Counted from the first letter of the stretch, positions 7,035 to 15,647 are shown. The stretch is 32,198 bases of DNA from JAXHTH01 sp034211115 (GCA_034211115.1 JAXHTH010000322.1:1-32198), one strand, 5' to 3'. The notes: generated by a model from the sequence alone, not told the origin. Program-made: numbers and translations.

Positions 7035-7401
7035 TCGGGGAATACTCTGCGAGCGTGCCACCACACGCCACCCCGAGCCGGGTCCGAAGCTTGAAGGGCG
7101 TTGCGCCCGCATCGCGCTCGCAACCTCCACGGTTGCGCTCGGCGAGCAGAGACAACCCGGCGATAACCCCGGCAGCGGTCTCAGAGAGACTCGGAGAGAC
7201 TTTGGGCGGAATCGGCCGCGCATGCTGGCCGTCCGATGCGGCAGGGTTATGGCGGTGGGCGAAGGAGAGACTCGGCCCGGTCGAGCGGTCGTCGCCAAAC
7301 CCGTGCGAACGCGGGTGTAGAAAGCGAAAACGCCGCCGAGGTCTCTCGGCGGCGTTCATCGTAAACCGTGGGGCCAGCTGCGTTTGCAACCGGCCGGGTA
7401 A
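7035..7401. other. Non-coding boundary stretch
   Basis: No gene with convincing protein character is seen on either strand; open frames here are arginine-rich and lack known domains. It contains a short direct repeat GAGAGACT (near 7185-7203), the hairpin at 7329-7356, and the downstream side of the initiator tRNA. It separates the accessory genes from the housekeeping region. I found no integrase fragment and no copy of the tRNA 3' end that would mark an attachment site. Confidence 0.5.
7329..7356 (-). terminator. Intrinsic terminator of the tRNA-fMet transcript
   Basis: AACGCCGCCGAG (7329-7340) pairs perfectly with CTCGGCGGCGTT (7345-7356) around a four-base loop, a 12-pair stem. Read on the minus strand it runs directly into GTTTTCGCTTTCT, giving the U-rich 3' flank. 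It lies 45 bases past the tRNA 3' end. On the plus strand there is no T run, although it might also act on DUF2971 transcripts. Confidence 0.75.
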
Positions 7402-7475
<74 letters not shown>

Positions 7476-7489
7476 GTCGTGTTCAAGGG

Positions 7490-7517
7490 AGTATAGACGG
7501 GGGGCGGGGGCCGTCAA
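7490..7517 (-). promoter_or_regulatory. Sigma-70-type promoter of tRNA-fMet
   Basis: On the minus strand TTGACG (7517-7512) and TATACT (7495-7490) are separated by 16 bases, close to the consensus. Initiation would fall about 7-8 bases before the mature tRNA 5' end at 7475. Confidence 0.75.
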
Positions 7518-7678
7518 GGTGGGTAAGAGACGCCGCCGGGCCGACATGCGGCGGTGAAACGGCGCGGGGCGGCGGGTCGGGCCCGGCCGGGATGGCCGCG
7601 ATCTCGCCGTCTCCTGGCCGCTTGCCGCGGGGCGGAGCATTCAACGGCATCGGGCCATATCGCCGATATCTCCGGGCG

Positions 7679-8755
7679 ATGAGACGGATCGCCGATCCCA
7701 CGGCCTGGCTCGATCCCGGCTGGCTGTTCGTCATCGCCGGCCTGGCGATGTGCGCGGCGGCGATCCTCGTGCCCGCCCAGTCCGACCTCGCCCGGCTTCG
7801 CCGACAATTGGCCGAACTGCGCGATGAGGAGACCATGCTCGCCGAGCGGCTGCGGGCGCACGCGGCGTTCCTGGACGATCTGCACGAGGCCGATCCGGCG
7901 CTGGTGAAACGGCTCGCGGCGGCGCAGCTCAATCTCGTGCCGCACGGGGAGCGGCCGGTCCTGATGGTGCGGTCGACATCGGCCTCGGTCGGCGACTGGA
8001 TCGAATCAACGGTCCGCGCGGGGCGGATCGAGCGGCCCGAGCGGCCGGCCTCGGTGCTGAGCCGGCTCACGGACGCCCGTCGGCGCCTGTGGGTGCTGGG
8101 GGGATCGATCTTCTGCGTGTTCGTCGGCCTGCTGCCGGGGCCGACGGCGGGGCGGCGTCGCCAAGCGGAAGCGACGGAGGACGGCACTGCGCCGGAGAAA
8201 GATGAATCGCCGATTTCTCGCCGAAACACGGCGAAAGCAGCGCGATCGCCGATCGTCCGCCCGGCCGTGGCCGGGCCGGTCGTCGCGCCCTCGGCGCCGG
8301 AGGAAGAGGGGCCGTCGGCGGCGGCCGGCGCGGCGGCACCGGTCGCCGGGGCCGCGGCGGAGCCCTCCGCGTGCGAGCCGGAGGCGGATGGATCACTCAT
8401 GATCAGCGATGTCGAGGACGAGGCGGACGTGCTGGATGAGGATGAGCCCCAGCCGCCCGGGCACGACGAGGCGGGCGGGGACGATTCGGTGGCCGACGCG
8501 GCGGCTCCGGCAAAGGCGCCGGGACGCGAGATCGAGGCGGAGGAGCCCGATCCCAACCCCGGGGACGAGGATGATGAGGAGTGGGTGTACGAGGATGAGG
8601 TCGCCGCGGACGCCGCCGCCGAGGGCGACGATGACGATGACGACGATGACGACGACGAGTACGAATACGAGTACGAGTACGTCTACGTCGATGAGGAGGA
8701 GGGCGAAGGCGAGGATGCGGGCGATGACTGGGAGGACGACGAGGACGAGGACTGA
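7679..8755 (+). CDS. Two-pass membrane protein with long acidic tail
   Basis: From ATG 7679 the product is 358 residues. Residues 15-33 form a first membrane span (WLFVIAGLAMCAAAILVPA), 36-66 a likely coiled coil (LARLRRQLAELRDEETMLAE), and 137-154 a second span (LWVLGGSIFCVFVGLLPG). The part after 160 is disordered: alanine/proline-rich, then extremely acidic with an uninterrupted aspartate run, four EY dipeptides, VYVDEEEGEGE and a DEDED end. The span-coil-span layout implies the coil lies on one side of the membrane and both ends on the other. I recognise no family. The frame extends upstream through the tRNA and terminator without coding character, so the longer version is rejected. Placed between tRNA-fMet (divergent) and dprA. 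Confidence 0.7.
   Translation: MRRIADPTAWLDPGWLFVIAGLAMCAAAILVPAQSDLARLRRQLAELRDEETMLAERLRAHAAFLDDLHEADPALVKRLAAAQLNLVPHGERPVLMVRSTSASVGDWIESTVRAGRIERPERPASVLSRLTDARRRLWVLGGSIFCVFVGLLPGPTAGRRRQAEATEDGTAPEKDESPISRRNTAKAARSPIVRPAVAGPVVAPSAPEEEGPSAAAGAAAPVAGAAAEPSACEPEADGSLMISDVEDEADVLDEDEPQPPGHDEAGGDDSVADAAAPAKAPGREIEAEEPDPNPGDEDDEEWVYEDEVAADAAAEGDDDDDDDDDDEYEYEYEYVYVDEEEGEGEDAGDDWEDDEDED
8615..8755 (+). repeat. GAY/GAR-type codon repeat encoding acidic tail
   Basis: Imperfect trinucleotide runs (GAC/GAT about 8626-8658, then GAGTAC/GAATAC units 8656-8682) encode the aspartate run and the EY repeats of the membrane protein. Mixed synonymous codons suggest selection on the protein and not recent slippage. 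Confidence 0.6.
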
Positions 8756-8909
8756 ATGATCGAAGGGGGTTGGGCGGGGCCGCTTCCGGGGATCGGCGCG
8801 CGGGAGGCTCGCGAGCGAAGCATCGACGATGTAGGATGGATCCGGCCTCGGCGAGCCGGGCTCATCGTCGGTGACGCGCGGGAGTCGAATCACGAAGGCG
8901 GGGCGCCGG

Positions 8910-10091
8910 ATGGCACGCGACGGGCACGAGATCGAGGATGCGACGCTGAGCCTGCTGATCGCGCCGGGCATCGGGCCGGTGACGCTCCGCAAGCTGCGAC
9001 AACGCTTCGGCGACGATGCGGCGGTGCTCGAGGCCTCGGTGAGCCGGCTTGCCGCGATCGAAGGCATCGGACGCGCGACGGCGCAGGCGATTCGGCGCGG
9101 CCTCGAGGAAGCCAATCCGCACGCCGAACGGGAGGCGATGCACGAGGCGGGCGCGAAGCTGATTCTCCCCGGCGATGACGACTATCCACCGCTGCTGGCG
9201 GCGATCGACGATCCGCCGACCGCGTTGTGGATTCGCGGGCAGATCGGGGAGGCCGATCAACTGTCGATCGCGATCGTCGGATCGCGCCGATGCACGAGCT
9301 ACGGGCGCGAGCAGGCCGGTCGCTTCGGGGCGCTGCTGGCCCAGTCGGGATTGACGATCGTGTCGGGCGGGGCGCTGGGGATCGACGGCGAAGCGCATCG
9401 CGGCGCGTTGCGGGTGCGCGGGCGGACGATCGCCGTCCTCGGCTGCGGGCTTGGCGTGACGTACCCGGAGGAGCACGCGGACCTGTTTGCGCGGATCGTC
9501 GATGAAGGCGGGCTGATGCTGAGCGAGCTGCCGATGCGCGCGGCGCCGCTGGCGAGCAACTTCCCGCGGCGGAACCGGATCATCTCGGGCCTGAGTCTGG
9601 GGGTGCTGGTGATCGAGGCGGCGGCGCGGAGCGGGGCGCTGATCACCGCGCGCCTCGCCGCCGAGGAGCACGGGCGCGAGGTGATGGCCCTGCCGGGGCG
9701 GGTCGATTCGCCCGCGTCGGCCGGATGTCTGAAGCTGCTGCGCGACGGCGGGGCGGGGCTCGTGACCGACCACGCCGACGTGCTCATGCAGCTCGATGCG
9801 TCGGGTCACCTGTTGCGCGGGGCGCTGGCGTCGGCGGGCGCGGATGCGGCGAGTTCGCCGGCTGCGAGCGAGGGGGCGGAGCGCCAATCGACGACGCTGT
9901 TCGACGCGGCGATGACGGAAGGACAGGCGGCGGTGATCCGCGTGCTCCGCGATGCGCAGGGGCCGCTGCTGCCCGACCAGCTCGCCGCGCGCACGCGACG
10001 GCCGATGAGCGAGTTGATGGCGGATCTGACGCTGCTGCAGATTCGCGGGCGAATCCGGCGCGATCACCGCGGGGTAACGCTGCGCGCCTGA
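8910..10091 (+). CDS. dprA: DNA-processing protein DprA
   Basis: DprA (Smf) binds incoming single-stranded DNA in natural transformation and loads RecA on it. With ATG 8910 the protein is 393 residues, within the usual range. The N-terminus has a helix-hairpin-helix (LLIAPGIGPVTLRKLRQRFG; a second motif AIEGIGRATAQAIRRGL). The Rossmann core carries VGSRRCTSYGREQAGRFG, TIVSGGALGIDGEAHRGAL, the glycine-rich AVLGCGLGVTYPEEH and FPRRNRIISGLS, all canonical. Residues ~330-393 form the C-terminal winged helix. A GTG at 8871 would add 13 residues and is possible; ATG is closer to the family start. Together with the ComEA-like gene at 19487 it suggests DNA uptake ability, although no ComEC is in view. 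Confidence 0.95.
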   Translation: MARDGHEIEDATLSLLIAPGIGPVTLRKLRQRFGDDAAVLEASVSRLAAIEGIGRATAQAIRRGLEEANPHAEREAMHEAGAKLILPGDDDYPPLLAAIDDPPTALWIRGQIGEADQLSIAIVGSRRCTSYGREQAGRFGALLAQSGLTIVSGGALGIDGEAHRGALRVRGRTIAVLGCGLGVTYPEEHADLFARIVDEGGLMLSELPMRAAPLASNFPRRNRIISGLSLGVLVIEAAARSGALITARLAAEEHGREVMALPGRVDSPASAGCLKLLRDGGAGLVTDHADVLMQLDASGHLLRGALASAGADAASSPAASEGAERQSTTLFDAAMTEGQAAVIRVLRDAQGPLLPDQLAARTRRPMSELMADLTLLQIRGRIRRDHRGVTLRA

Positions 10092-10162
10092 AGGAGAAGG
10101 CGCCCGCCCGGTGGTGGCGATCCGGCGTGGAGGCGGGCTTGTCGCGCGAGGGGCGGCTCTGG

Positions 10163-10168
10163 TATCCT
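10163..10168 (+). promoter_or_regulatory. TATCCT -10-like box before the microprotein
   Basis: TATCCT ends ten bases before ATG 10179. A TTGTCG lies 18 bases upstream (10139-10144), making this the one box of the leaderless set with a reasonable -35. Confidence 0.45.
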
Positions 10169-10178
10169 CCGAGGCGTC

Positions 10179-10262
10179 ATGACGTGGTACTACATCATCC
10201 TCGGCATCGTCCTGGTCGTGCTGATCGTGCTGTACGTGGTGCTGAAGAAACGATCAGGGTGA
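10179..10262 (+). CDS. 27-residue single-span membrane microprotein
   Basis: ATG 10179 to TGA 10260-10262 encodes 27 residues: a short MTWYY head, a strongly hydrophobic span of isoleucine, leucine and valine (IILGIVLVVLIVLYVVL), and a KKRSG tail. The charged tail after the span predicts N-out, C-in insertion. GAGG at 10171-10174 may serve as ribosome site, and a promoter-like pair TTGTCG/TATCCT lies just upstream, so it appears to be its own unit between dprA and the convergent dacB. Its length falls below ordinary gene-calling limits. Small hydrophobic peptides of this shape include regulatory partners of membrane complexes and type I toxins; nothing here selects one. Confidence 0.65.
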   Translation: MTWYYIILGIVLVVLIVLYVVLKKRSG

Positions 10263-10429
10263 ATCGCATCGGCCTCGGCAGCCCTGCGAGGCGCGAGGTG
10301 CCGTCGGTCATGTCGGGGGCGAACGCGAAGCGGCGCGCGGGCGATGTCGGGTGCGCGGAGCCGATGGTCACCGCGCGTTCGTGTCGCACTCCCGGTTCGC
10401 GCCGCGGGGCGGAGGCGGGGCAGGGCCGC

Positions 10430-11938
10430 TCAACCCCCGCCGAGCTGGACGGGCGCTTCGGTTTCGATCATGTCGCGGGCGATCATGCGCACGATGTCGG
10501 CCTGGAGTTTCTTGGCGCGCCGGACGGGCCGGTTGAGGTCGTTGATCATGACGCAGAAGCATCGCCGCCGTCCGTCGCTGACGGTGACGTAGCCACTGAG
10601 GCAACTCACGCCGTTGATGTATCCGCTCTTGGCGCGGACGATCGCGCCGTGGAGGCGGCTGGTGTGCAGCGTGGTCCGGCGGCGGAGGGTGCCGCTCTCC
10701 CCACCCACCGCAAGACTGTCGAGGAAGATCGCGCCGAGGCGCTCATCGTTGTGAAAGGAATTGAGCCAGGCGGTGAGGAGGGCGGGCGCGACGCGGTTGT
10801 CGCGGCTCATGCCCGAGCCGTCGGCGACGGCGAGGCGCGAGGAGAGGGCCGGGTCGTCCAGCCGCTCATGGACGACGTGGCGCACGATCGCGGCCCCGTT
10901 CAGCCAGGAGCCCGGCTGGCCGGTCAGGGCGTGCCCCATCCGCTTGAGCAGGCACTCGGCGTAGAGATTCTCGCTGTCGCGATTGCAGCGGGTGACGATC
11001 GTGCTGATGGGGGTGTAGATCACCGGCGCGATGATGCGGCCCTCGCTCTCGGGCGCGTCCGGGTCCACGAGGCCGACGGTCTGCACCTCGATGCCCGCCT
11101 CACGCACGCGATCGGCGAGCAGCGTGGCGAAGAAGTCGGGCACGTCATGGATCGTCACGGGAACCGGGTTGGTTCGATAGGGATGCCTGACGTTGCCGTA
11201 AAAGGTCAGCTCGTTCGTCCCGAGACGGCGGGCGATCCAGACGTCGTTGTGATCGTGCACGCCGTCGCGGCTCGTCGCCTGGTTGCGGATCTGCATCCAG
11301 TCGGTCCTGGGCAACACGTCCTGCACGGACGGCCTCTGTCCGGGTCGCGGCTTGGGAAAGAAGTGCAGCACGTTGAGATGGAACGACAGGCCCGCGACCT
11401 GCGCGCAGTAGCGGCGCTTGAGCTGGTCGCGCGGCCAGGTCGAGTGCACGAACTCGCGATCGAAGATGCGATCGTCGACGAGCAGCGCGCTGACCTGCTC
11501 GACGCCGGCCCCGACCAGCGGCTGCACCCAGAGATCCAGGAACGCTTCGGCATCGAGCCCGACACCGTCTGCGGATTCCATCTCGGCCAGCAGTTCCGGA
11601 TCGCCGAAGGCCGGATCCCCGTCGCCGACCGCGATCAGCTTGTCGTCATCGAGCAGCAGTTGCGTATGGAATCGGAAGTCCTCGCCGAGGGTGTGGAGGG
11701 CGGCGCCGGTGGTGAGCAGCTTCATGTTGCTGGCGGGGATGAAGAGCCGATCGGCGTCCAGCTCGGCCAGCGGCGTGCCGGGCCCCGCCTCGCGCACGCT
11801 CACGCCGACCGTCGCGCTGCCCAGATCGCCGGTTCGGACGGCCCGCTCGATGTCCTCCCGCAGCCCGGCCGCAGCCCAGGCGGGAAGCAGGAAGCAGGTC
11901 AGGAAAGCGGCGAGCGTCCGGCACATCCATCGATTCAT
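10430..11938 (-). CDS. dacB: D-alanyl-D-alanine carboxypeptidase/endopeptidase, PBP4 type
   Basis: A 502-residue exported peptidoglycan hydrolase of the DacB/PBP4 (S13) family, which trims pentapeptides and cleaves D-Ala-meso-DAP cross-links in the periplasm. A signal peptide spans residues 1-24 (TLAAFLTCFLLPAWAAA). The active-site triad is complete: SNMK (Ser70, Lys73), the SEN motif in NRDSENLYAE, and KSG in RAKSGYINGV. The start ATG is set by GAGGAG six bases upstream (11950-11945). A longer frame upstream lacks sense. It converges on the microprotein gene and runs divergently from the gene at 12112. Its presence supports a peptidoglycan cell wall in this organism. Confidence 0.92.
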   Translation of the reverse strand: MNRWMCRTLAAFLTCFLLPAWAAAGLREDIERAVRTGDLGSATVGVSVREAGPGTPLAELDADRLFIPASNMKLLTTGAALHTLGEDFRFHTQLLLDDDKLIAVGDGDPAFGDPELLAEMESADGVGLDAEAFLDLWVQPLVGAGVEQVSALLVDDRIFDREFVHSTWPRDQLKRRYCAQVAGLSFHLNVLHFFPKPRPGQRPSVQDVLPRTDWMQIRNQATSRDGVHDHNDVWIARRLGTNELTFYGNVRHPYRTNPVPVTIHDVPDFFATLLADRVREAGIEVQTVGLVDPDAPESEGRIIAPVIYTPISTIVTRCNRDSENLYAECLLKRMGHALTGQPGSWLNGAAIVRHVVHERLDDPALSSRLAVADGSGMSRDNRVAPALLTAWLNSFHNDERLGAIFLDSLAVGGESGTLRRRTTLHTSRLHGAIVRAKSGYINGVSCLSGYVTVSDGRRRCFCVMINDLNRPVRRAKKLQADIVRMIARDMIETEAPVQLGGG

Positions 11939-12097
11939 CGGAGACTCCTCATCCGGTCCGGGTTGGGCGGGACAGGGATGGTATCGGTCGCCCCCGCGGT
12001 TGGTCTGCAACAGCGCCGCAGGCCGATGATGCGGCGACCGGGGCGGCCCGGCGGTGATCAGCGACGACCGGCCCCGATCGCCGGAGCGGCCGTCGGC

Positions 12098-12103
12098 TAC
12101 ACT
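12098..12103 (+). promoter_or_regulatory. TACACT -10-like box, leaderless position
   Basis: TACACT ends eight bases before ATG 12112 in the context GGCTACACT. No Shine-Dalgarno and no -35 are seen. Confidence 0.4.
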
Positions 12104-12111
12104 GGCCGCCC

Positions 12112-12765
12112 ATGCTGGATCGCGAGGCGTGCGAGCGGCGGGTCTATCGGCTGGCGGCGCTGCTGACGGGGAAACCCCGGGCGGCGACACGCGTCATCTC
12201 CGCCGTCGTCGGCGCCCAGCCCGATCTCCGCCGGCTCGACGATGCGCACATGGATCGTCTGACCGTCCTGCGGAGCCGGGAGATCGACACGGCGATCCTC
12301 GCCGAGCCGTCGATTCCCCGACCGGTCGCCGAGGGCCTGGCGTCCCTGACCGCCCAGCAGCGTGAGGCGTGGGTCTTCTCCGCCGTCTACCGGCTGGAGC
12401 TTCGGGAGATGGCGCGGGCGATGGACTGCTCGACGCGGGCCGCGCAGCGTCACCTCGATCTCGCGGAGGCCGCGATGGCGCGGGCGACGGGTGGCCGGGT
12501 CCGCGAGGCGGCCGAAGCGCTGCTGCGCTACTCGATGTCGCTGGAGGTGCCCGAGTTCTATCGCGCCCGGCGCCGACGGCGGCTGCGGCTGCGCCTGGCC
12601 CTCCGGATCGCGGGGATCGTTTTGATCATCGCCCTGCTCACGGCCGCGTTCGGCATCGTCGGCTGGCTGGTGCTGGAGGCGGGCCGGCCCCCGGAAGGGC
12701 CGGCGCTCCCGGGGGCCGGTGGCAACGATGTCGCCGAGCCCGCGCCGGAGGCGGATCGTGAATGA
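12112..12765 (+). CDS. Sigma-region-4-like protein with C-terminal membrane span
   Basis: The 217-residue product has two parts. Residues ~5-60 are helical and resemble the region-2 part of ECF sigma factors only weakly. Residues 77-124 look like sigma region 4: LASLTAQQREAWVFSAVYRL, LELREMARAMDCSTRAAQRH, then a helix LDLAEAAMARA. A basic stretch (RARRRRRLRLRLALR, 151-165) is followed by one membrane span at 166-189 and a short proline-rich end. A sigma-like helix-turn-helix joined directly to a membrane anchor is unusual; ordinary ECF factors are soluble and held by separate anti-sigma proteins. It stands 31 bases upstream of ligA, same strand. Function unknown; it may be a membrane-tethered regulator or a degenerate sigma. 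Confidence 0.65.
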   Translation: MLDREACERRVYRLAALLTGKPRAATRVISAVVGAQPDLRRLDDAHMDRLTVLRSREIDTAILAEPSIPRPVAEGLASLTAQQREAWVFSAVYRLELREMARAMDCSTRAAQRHLDLAEAAMARATGGRVREAAEALLRYSMSLEVPEFYRARRRRRLRLRLALRIAGIVLIIALLTAAFGIVGWLVLEAGRPPEGPALPGAGGNDVAEPAPEADRE

Positions 12766-12780
12766 TCCGCCGCCCGGCGG

Positions 12781-12786
12781 TACGAT
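12781..12786 (+). promoter_or_regulatory. TACGAT -10-like box before ligA
   Basis: TACGAT ends ten bases before ATG 12797 in GGTACGATCTTCC. No ribosome site lies between. Confidence 0.4.
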
Positions 12787-12796
12787 CTTCCGCGCC

Positions 12797-14878
12797 ATGA
12801 GCAAGGCCTCCGACAGGAAGCGGATCAACGAGCTGCGCGAGCTTCTGGAGGAGGCCAACCGCGCCTACTACGTCGATGCGAACCCGATCATGTCCGATTC
12901 GGACTTCGATGCGCGCATGCGCGAGCTCATCGAGCTGGAGGGAGCGCATCCGGATCTGGCCGATCCTTCAAGCCCGTCGCAGCGGGTGGGCGGCGAGCCG
13001 ATCGAGGGGTTCAAGACGGTCCGGCATACCGTCCCGATGCGGTCGATCGACAACACCTACAACGTGAACGAGCTGCGGGCGTGGCATCGCCGCGTCCTCA
13101 AGGGCCTGGGCCTGGAGGCGGGGGAGGGGGATGGCGACCTGTTCGACGGCGACGGGAAGCCGGCGCTCTTCTGCGATCCGAAGATCGACGGCGTCGCGAT
13201 CAGCCTGCGCTACGAGGACGGCCAACTCGTGCGCGGCGTGACGCGCGGCGACGGCGAGCAGGGCGATGACGTCACCGCCCAGGTCCGCGCGATCCGCGCC
13301 ATCCCGCTCAAGATCGCCGGCCGGAAAGGTCAGAGGGCGATTCCGGACGTGCTGGAGGTGCGCGGCGAGGTGTTCATCCCCAACGCCGAGTTCGCCCGCA
13401 TCAACACCGAGCGCGAGAAGAAAGGCGAAGCGCCCTTCGCCAACGCGCGCAATGCCACCGCGGGGACGATGAAGAGCCTCGATCCGCAGGTCGTCGCCGA
13501 GCGCCGGCTGAACTTCGTCGCCCACGGCCGGGGCGAGATCACGGGCCTGCCCGACATCGACACGCATTCGGCGTTCATCGAGCGCGTGCGCGCCCTCGGC
13601 GTGCCGGTGAGCCCGCTCGCCCGCCTGTGCGGGACGATCGAAGAGGCGATTGAAACCATCGATGCGTTCGCGGAGAAGCGCACGCAGCTCGACTACGCCG
13701 TGGACGGGATGGTCGTGCGCGTGGACGGTTTCGATCAGCAGGAGGAGCTCGGGTCGACGAGCAAGGCCCCGCGCTGGTGCATCGCGTTCAAATACCCCGC
13801 CGAGCAGGGGGTCACGAAGCTGCTGCGGGTGGACTGGCAGGTGGGGAAGAACGGCACGCTCACCCCGCGGGCGACGATGGAGCCCATCCACATCGCGGGC
13901 ACCACCGTCCGGCACGCGACGCTGCACAACATCGAGGAGATCCGGCGCAAGGACATCCGCCTCAACGACACCGTGATCATCGAGAAGGCGGGCGAGATCA
14001 TCCCGCAGGTGGTGCGTGCCGTGACCGAGAAGCGACGCCGCGGCGCCAGACCGATCGCGCCGCCGGAAAGATGCCCCGCTTGCGGGGGCGTCGTGGAGCC
14101 GGAAGGGCCGAAGCTGTTCTGCGTCAATCCCGAGTGCCCGGCACAGTTCCGGGAGAAGCTGAAGTGGTTCGTCGGTCGCAACCAGATGGATATCGACGGC
14201 CTGGGCGAGAAGCTGGTCGATCAGCTCATCGACGCCGATCTGGTCCGGCATTTCGCCGACGTCTTCGCCTTGAAGCGCGACGATCTGCTCGCCCTGGAGC
14301 GGATGGCCGAGAAGTCCGCCGACAACCTGCTCGCGGCGATCGAGGAGAGCAAGGGCCGCGGGCTGGCGCGCGTGCTGGCGGGCCTGGGCATCCGCCAGGT
14401 CGGCGCGTCGGCGGCCCGCACCCTGGCCCGCCATTTCCCCGACGCCGATGCGCTTTGCGCTTCGAGCGAGGAGGAGATCCGCGCGCTGCCCGACTTCGGC
14501 GAGATCACCGCGAAGCTCCTGCACGATCACCTTCAATCGAAGCAGGGACGCGATGCGTTCAGGCGGCTGAAGCGCGTCGGCGTCGATCTGTCCAGTCCGT
14601 TGTATGAAGAGGACGCGGCGGAGGCGGACGATTCCCCGTTCGCGGGCAAGACCATCGTCCTCACCGGCACGCTCGAGAACTTCGGCCGCAGAGAACTGAC
14701 CGAACAGCTCGAAGCGCTGGGGGCGAAGGTGACCGGATCCGTCTCGAAGAACACCGATCTCGTGATCGCCGGGGACAGCCCCGGCTCGAAACTCGACAAG
14801 GCCCGGCAGCTCGGCGTCGAAACCTGGGACGAGAAGAAGCTGCTGAAGCACCTGCCCGGGGAGTCGGATCGTGGCTGA
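12797..14878 (+). CDS. ligA: NAD-dependent DNA ligase LigA
   Basis: LigA seals nicks in replication and repair using NAD+. The product is 693 residues, normal for the family. Order of parts: Ia domain (INELRELLEEANRAYYVDAN, NAD+ binding YxxxxD), adenylation domain with KIDG (Lys129, the adenylated lysine), OB fold, four-cysteine zinc finger (CPACGG...CVNPECPAQ), helix-hairpin-helix block (LARVLAGLGIRQVGASAART) and C-terminal BRCT (FAGKTIVLTGTLENFGRREL). ATG 12797 gives the expected N-terminus; the frame is open to 12719 but that part matches the preceding gene's sequence in another phase. The residues between Ia and the KIDG motif hold a short acidic insert (EAGEGDGDLFDGDG). The stop overlaps the exonuclease gene by eight bases, indicating one operon. 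Confidence 0.97.
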   Translation: MSKASDRKRINELRELLEEANRAYYVDANPIMSDSDFDARMRELIELEGAHPDLADPSSPSQRVGGEPIEGFKTVRHTVPMRSIDNTYNVNELRAWHRRVLKGLGLEAGEGDGDLFDGDGKPALFCDPKIDGVAISLRYEDGQLVRGVTRGDGEQGDDVTAQVRAIRAIPLKIAGRKGQRAIPDVLEVRGEVFIPNAEFARINTEREKKGEAPFANARNATAGTMKSLDPQVVAERRLNFVAHGRGEITGLPDIDTHSAFIERVRALGVPVSPLARLCGTIEEAIETIDAFAEKRTQLDYAVDGMVVRVDGFDQQEELGSTSKAPRWCIAFKYPAEQGVTKLLRVDWQVGKNGTLTPRATMEPIHIAGTTVRHATLHNIEEIRRKDIRLNDTVIIEKAGEIIPQVVRAVTEKRRRGARPIAPPERCPACGGVVEPEGPKLFCVNPECPAQFREKLKWFVGRNQMDIDGLGEKLVDQLIDADLVRHFADVFALKRDDLLALERMAEKSADNLLAAIEESKGRGLARVLAGLGIRQVGASAARTLARHFPDADALCASSEEEIRALPDFGEITAKLLHDHLQSKQGRDAFRRLKRVGVDLSSPLYEEDAAEADDSPFAGKTIVLTGTLENFGRRELTEQLEALGAKVTGSVSKNTDLVIAGDSPGSKLDKARQLGVETWDEKKLLKHLPGESDRG

Positions 14879-15587
14879 ACCGTCGCGCGGCATTCTCGAT
14901 CATGCCGTGGCGGCGACGCCGCTCGCCGTGCTCGACTTCGAGACGACCGGCCTGCACGCGGGCGGCGATCGCGTGGTCGAGGTCTCGGTGGCGCGCGTCG
15001 AGCCCGGGGGCGAACCGCGGCTGGTGCTCGATACGCTCATCGATCCGCAGCGCCCGGTGGCGGCGACATTCATTCACGGCATCCGCGACGATGATGTCAT
15101 CGATGCGCCGACGTTCCGCGAGATCGCCGGCGCGCTGATCGACGCCCTCGATGGGTGCGTGCTGGCCGCCTACAACGCCTATTTCGATATGCGCTTCCTC
15201 GACTGGGAGATGCGCGCGGCGGGGGTGGCCGAGCGGCCGCCGTACCTGTGCCTGATGTATCTGCGATCGCTGCTGGGACTCGGGCGGCGATGTTCGCTGG
15301 ACGAGGCGTGCCGGGTCCATCGCATCGAATGGTCGAGGGCCCACGCCTCCACGGCGCACACCGCGGCGGCCGACGCCCTCGCCGCCGCCGGACTCTGGGC
15401 GAGGTACCTGCCGGCGATGGTCGATCGGGAGATCCGCACGTTCGGCGACCTGGCGGCGCAGCGGCGGTACAAGTTCACCGAGAGTTTCATCCGGCCGCCG
15501 CTGCGGGCGCCGGCGCTGTGGCCGTCGGCGGACCGGCCGCGCCTGAAGCCGCGCGGCCGGGCGTGGGCGATGCCGGTCGATGCGTAA
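14871..15587 (+). CDS. DEDDh 3'-5' exonuclease, DnaQ-like
   Basis: A 238-residue exonuclease of the DNA polymerase III epsilon / RNase T superfamily. The metal-binding residues are all visible: LDFETTG (Asp22, Glu24), AYNAYFDMRFL (Asp106) and HTAAAD (His163, Asp168), so it is the DEDDh subtype. A helical region and a basic tail (FTESFIRPPL to the end) follow the nuclease core. GTG 14871 lies inside the last codons of ligA, so the two are translationally coupled and probably act together in repair or proofreading. It lacks the GIY-YIG or BRCT additions some relatives carry, and whether it is the replicative proofreader cannot be told from here. Confidence 0.88.
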   Translation: MAEPSRGILDHAVAATPLAVLDFETTGLHAGGDRVVEVSVARVEPGGEPRLVLDTLIDPQRPVAATFIHGIRDDDVIDAPTFREIAGALIDALDGCVLAAYNAYFDMRFLDWEMRAAGVAERPPYLCLMYLRSLLGLGRRCSLDEACRVHRIEWSRAHASTAHTAAADALAAAGLWARYLPAMVDREIRTFGDLAAQRRYKFTESFIRPPLRAPALWPSADRPRLKPRGRAWAMPVDA

Positions 15588-15632
15588 TCGGCCCTGACGG
15601 TGGGGCCGCTGCGCAGATTCCGCCCCGCGGGC

Positions 15633-15638
15633 TACAAT
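15633..15638 (+). promoter_or_regulatory. TACAAT -10-like box, leaderless position
   Basis: TACAAT ends nine bases before ATG 15648. The stretch from the box to the start (TACAATCCCGCCTCGATGG) is almost the same as at 23967-23985, although the genes are unrelated. Confidence 0.45.
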
Positions 15639-15647
15639 CCCGCCTCG

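Noticed and set aside
9725..12166. Open frame of 813 codons on the plus strand
   Set aside because: It runs antisense to dacB and across the dprA end, is rich in arginine and alanine and has no domain. It is a GC-driven shadow.
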